The notes under the pieces: generated by a model | The model's database searches: none | The model's input: the letters and a program-made list of their open reading frames with translations, nothing else | Told to the model about the DNA's origin: nothing | Assembly (NCBI RefSeq): GCF_031432215.1 | Contig: NZ_JAVKGN010000001.1 | Span: forward strand, 1,479,421-1,543,420 | Length of the DNA: 64,000 bases | Source of the DNA: Halodesulfurarchaeum sp. HSR-GB | GTDB lineage: Archaea > Halobacteriota > Halobacteria > Halobacteriales > Halobacteriaceae | Reading direction: 5' to 3' | Shown: piece by piece, positions 63,281 to 64,000 of the stretch | Position numbering within the stretch: the stretch's first letter is position 1 | Layout: each line of letters begins with the position of its first letter | Translations under genes and position numbers: made by a program

Positions 63281-64000
63281 ATGACCGAGTTCGATTACGA
63301 GGAGCTGGGCCTCGTCGCGGGACTGGAGATCCATCAGCAACTCGATACCGAGACGAAGCTGTTCTGTAACTGTCCGACGACCCAACGGGAGGCTGCGGAG
63401 TCGGTCCGGTCGTTCACGCGTTATCTACACCCCACGCCGAGTGAACTCGGCGAAGTCGACGAGGCCGCCCTGGAGGAGAGCCAGGTCGAACGGGAGTTCG
63501 AGTACCTGGGATACGACTCGACCTGTCTGGTCGAGGAGGACGACGAACCCCCACATCCCATGGACGACGAGGCGCTGGAGCTCAGCCTGGAGATCGCCCA
63601 ACTGCTCTCGATGACGCCCGTCGATCAGGCCCACGTCATGCGCAAGGTCGTCATCGACGGGTCGAACACCTCCGGCTTCCAGCGAACCTCGCTGATCGCG
63701 ACCGACGGCGAGATCCAGACCGACGCTGGCCCGGTGGGTATCGAGGACCTGATGCTCGAAGAGGAGTCGGCCCGGCGGGTCGAGGAGACCGATTCGGGGG
63801 TCGTATTCTCCCTCGATCGGCTCGGGGTACCACTCGTCGAGATCGGAACGGACCCCGACATCACCAGCCCCGAACAGGCCCGCGAGGCGGCGGGTCGACT
63901 CGGGATGATTCTCCGCTCCACCGGCGGCGTCAAACGCGGCCTGGGAACGATTCGACAGGACGTGAACGTCTCCATCGAGGAGGGTGCCCGGGTCGAGGTC
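63281..64000 (+). CDS. gatE: Glu-tRNA(Gln) amidotransferase subunit E (3' end cut by window)
   Basis: The first 240 residues of an archaeal GatE. The N-terminus [20 protein letters not shown] with [13 protein letters not shown], the internal [40 protein letters not shown] and [20 protein letters not shown] are GatB/E signatures, and the IHQQLDT and [11 protein letters not shown] forms point to GatE. With GatD it makes Gln-tRNA(Gln) from Glu-tRNA(Gln), since archaea lack a direct route. The gene continues past the window end. A TTTTAACC box lies about 30 bp upstream. Confidence 0.95.
   Translation, partial: MTEFDYEELGLVAGLEIHQQLDTETKLFCNCPTTQREAAESVRSFTRYLHPTPSELGEVDEAALEESQVEREFEYLGYDSTCLVEEDDEPPHPMDDEALELSLEIAQLLSMTPVDQAHVMRKVVIDGSNTSGFQRTSLIATDGEIQTDAGPVGIEDLMLEEESARRVEETDSGVVFSLDRLGVPLVEIGTDPDITSPEQAREAAGRLGMILRSTGGVKRGLGTIRQDVNVSIEEGARVEV

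Overview
The window is a chromosomal segment of a haloarchaeon (class Halobacteria). The evidence is the high GC content with strong third-position GC bias, the Asp/Glu-rich proteins, and the archaeal information-processing genes: TFB, TFE, SRP19, Gar1, FEN1, a group II chaperonin, Trm56, RNA 3'-phosphate cyclase and the archaeal-only amidotransferase subunit GatE. Many promoters are TATA-type and leaderless, with the TATA box about 25-30 bp before the ATG. The sequence does not let me name a genus. Genes are dense, many neighbours overlap by 1-11 nt or abut, and no complete transposase, integrase or CRISPR array is present.

Layout. 0-24.4 kb is mostly core genome. It holds a cut MscS channel, a secreted Asn/Thr-rich protein next to a membrane-tethered winged-helix regulator, mobB, HAD phosphatase, ketopantoate reductase, rtcA, tfb, a cation-efflux protein, and an RND exporter with a CARDB-type secreted partner divergent from a PadR regulator. 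These are followed by a sugar epimerase and a long plus-strand run (trm56, tfe, DUF2110, lipoprotein, CinA-like, ATP-NAD kinase-like, AbrB-PhoU regulator, small HTH, SRPBCC, nitrilase). 24.4-33.2 kb is looser and more accessory in character. It holds a possible structured small RNA, a RIO-like kinase, ribL, a second MscS, a divergent Na/Pi-type carrier, a universal stress gene broken by an amber codon, two small paralogous winged-helix regulators, a large sensor kinase with a degenerate receiver domain, and small SHOCT, beta-grasp and DUF1059 proteins.

33.3-48.9 kb is rich in redox and stress functions: KatG, ilvD, two medium-chain dehydrogenases, Fe/Mn SOD, photolyase, 1-Cys peroxiredoxin, a CoA-disulfide-reductase-like flavoprotein and thioredoxin. 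Between katG and ilvD lies a short palindromic element resembling fused IS200/IS605 ends. A tRNA-Glu(CUC) is followed by a perfect 23-bp duplication of its own 3' end, which is the footprint of a past tRNA-targeted integration. 49-64 kb returns to core genes: an aminotransferase, a DsbA-like lipoprotein, a MEMO/AMMECR1 pair, thermosome, a predicted secreted gluzincin with a PGF-CTERM-like tail, srp19-gar1-presenilin protease, fen, fumC, two PH-domain membrane proteins and the start of gatE.

Most functions are assigned from recognisable motifs in the translated sequence; no database search was run. The points most worth checking are the tRNA duplication, the amber-interrupted Usp gene, the IS605-like palindromic element, the putative RNA at about 24.47 kb, the pseudo-receiver kinase, and the shared promoter box of the two paralogous winged-helix genes.
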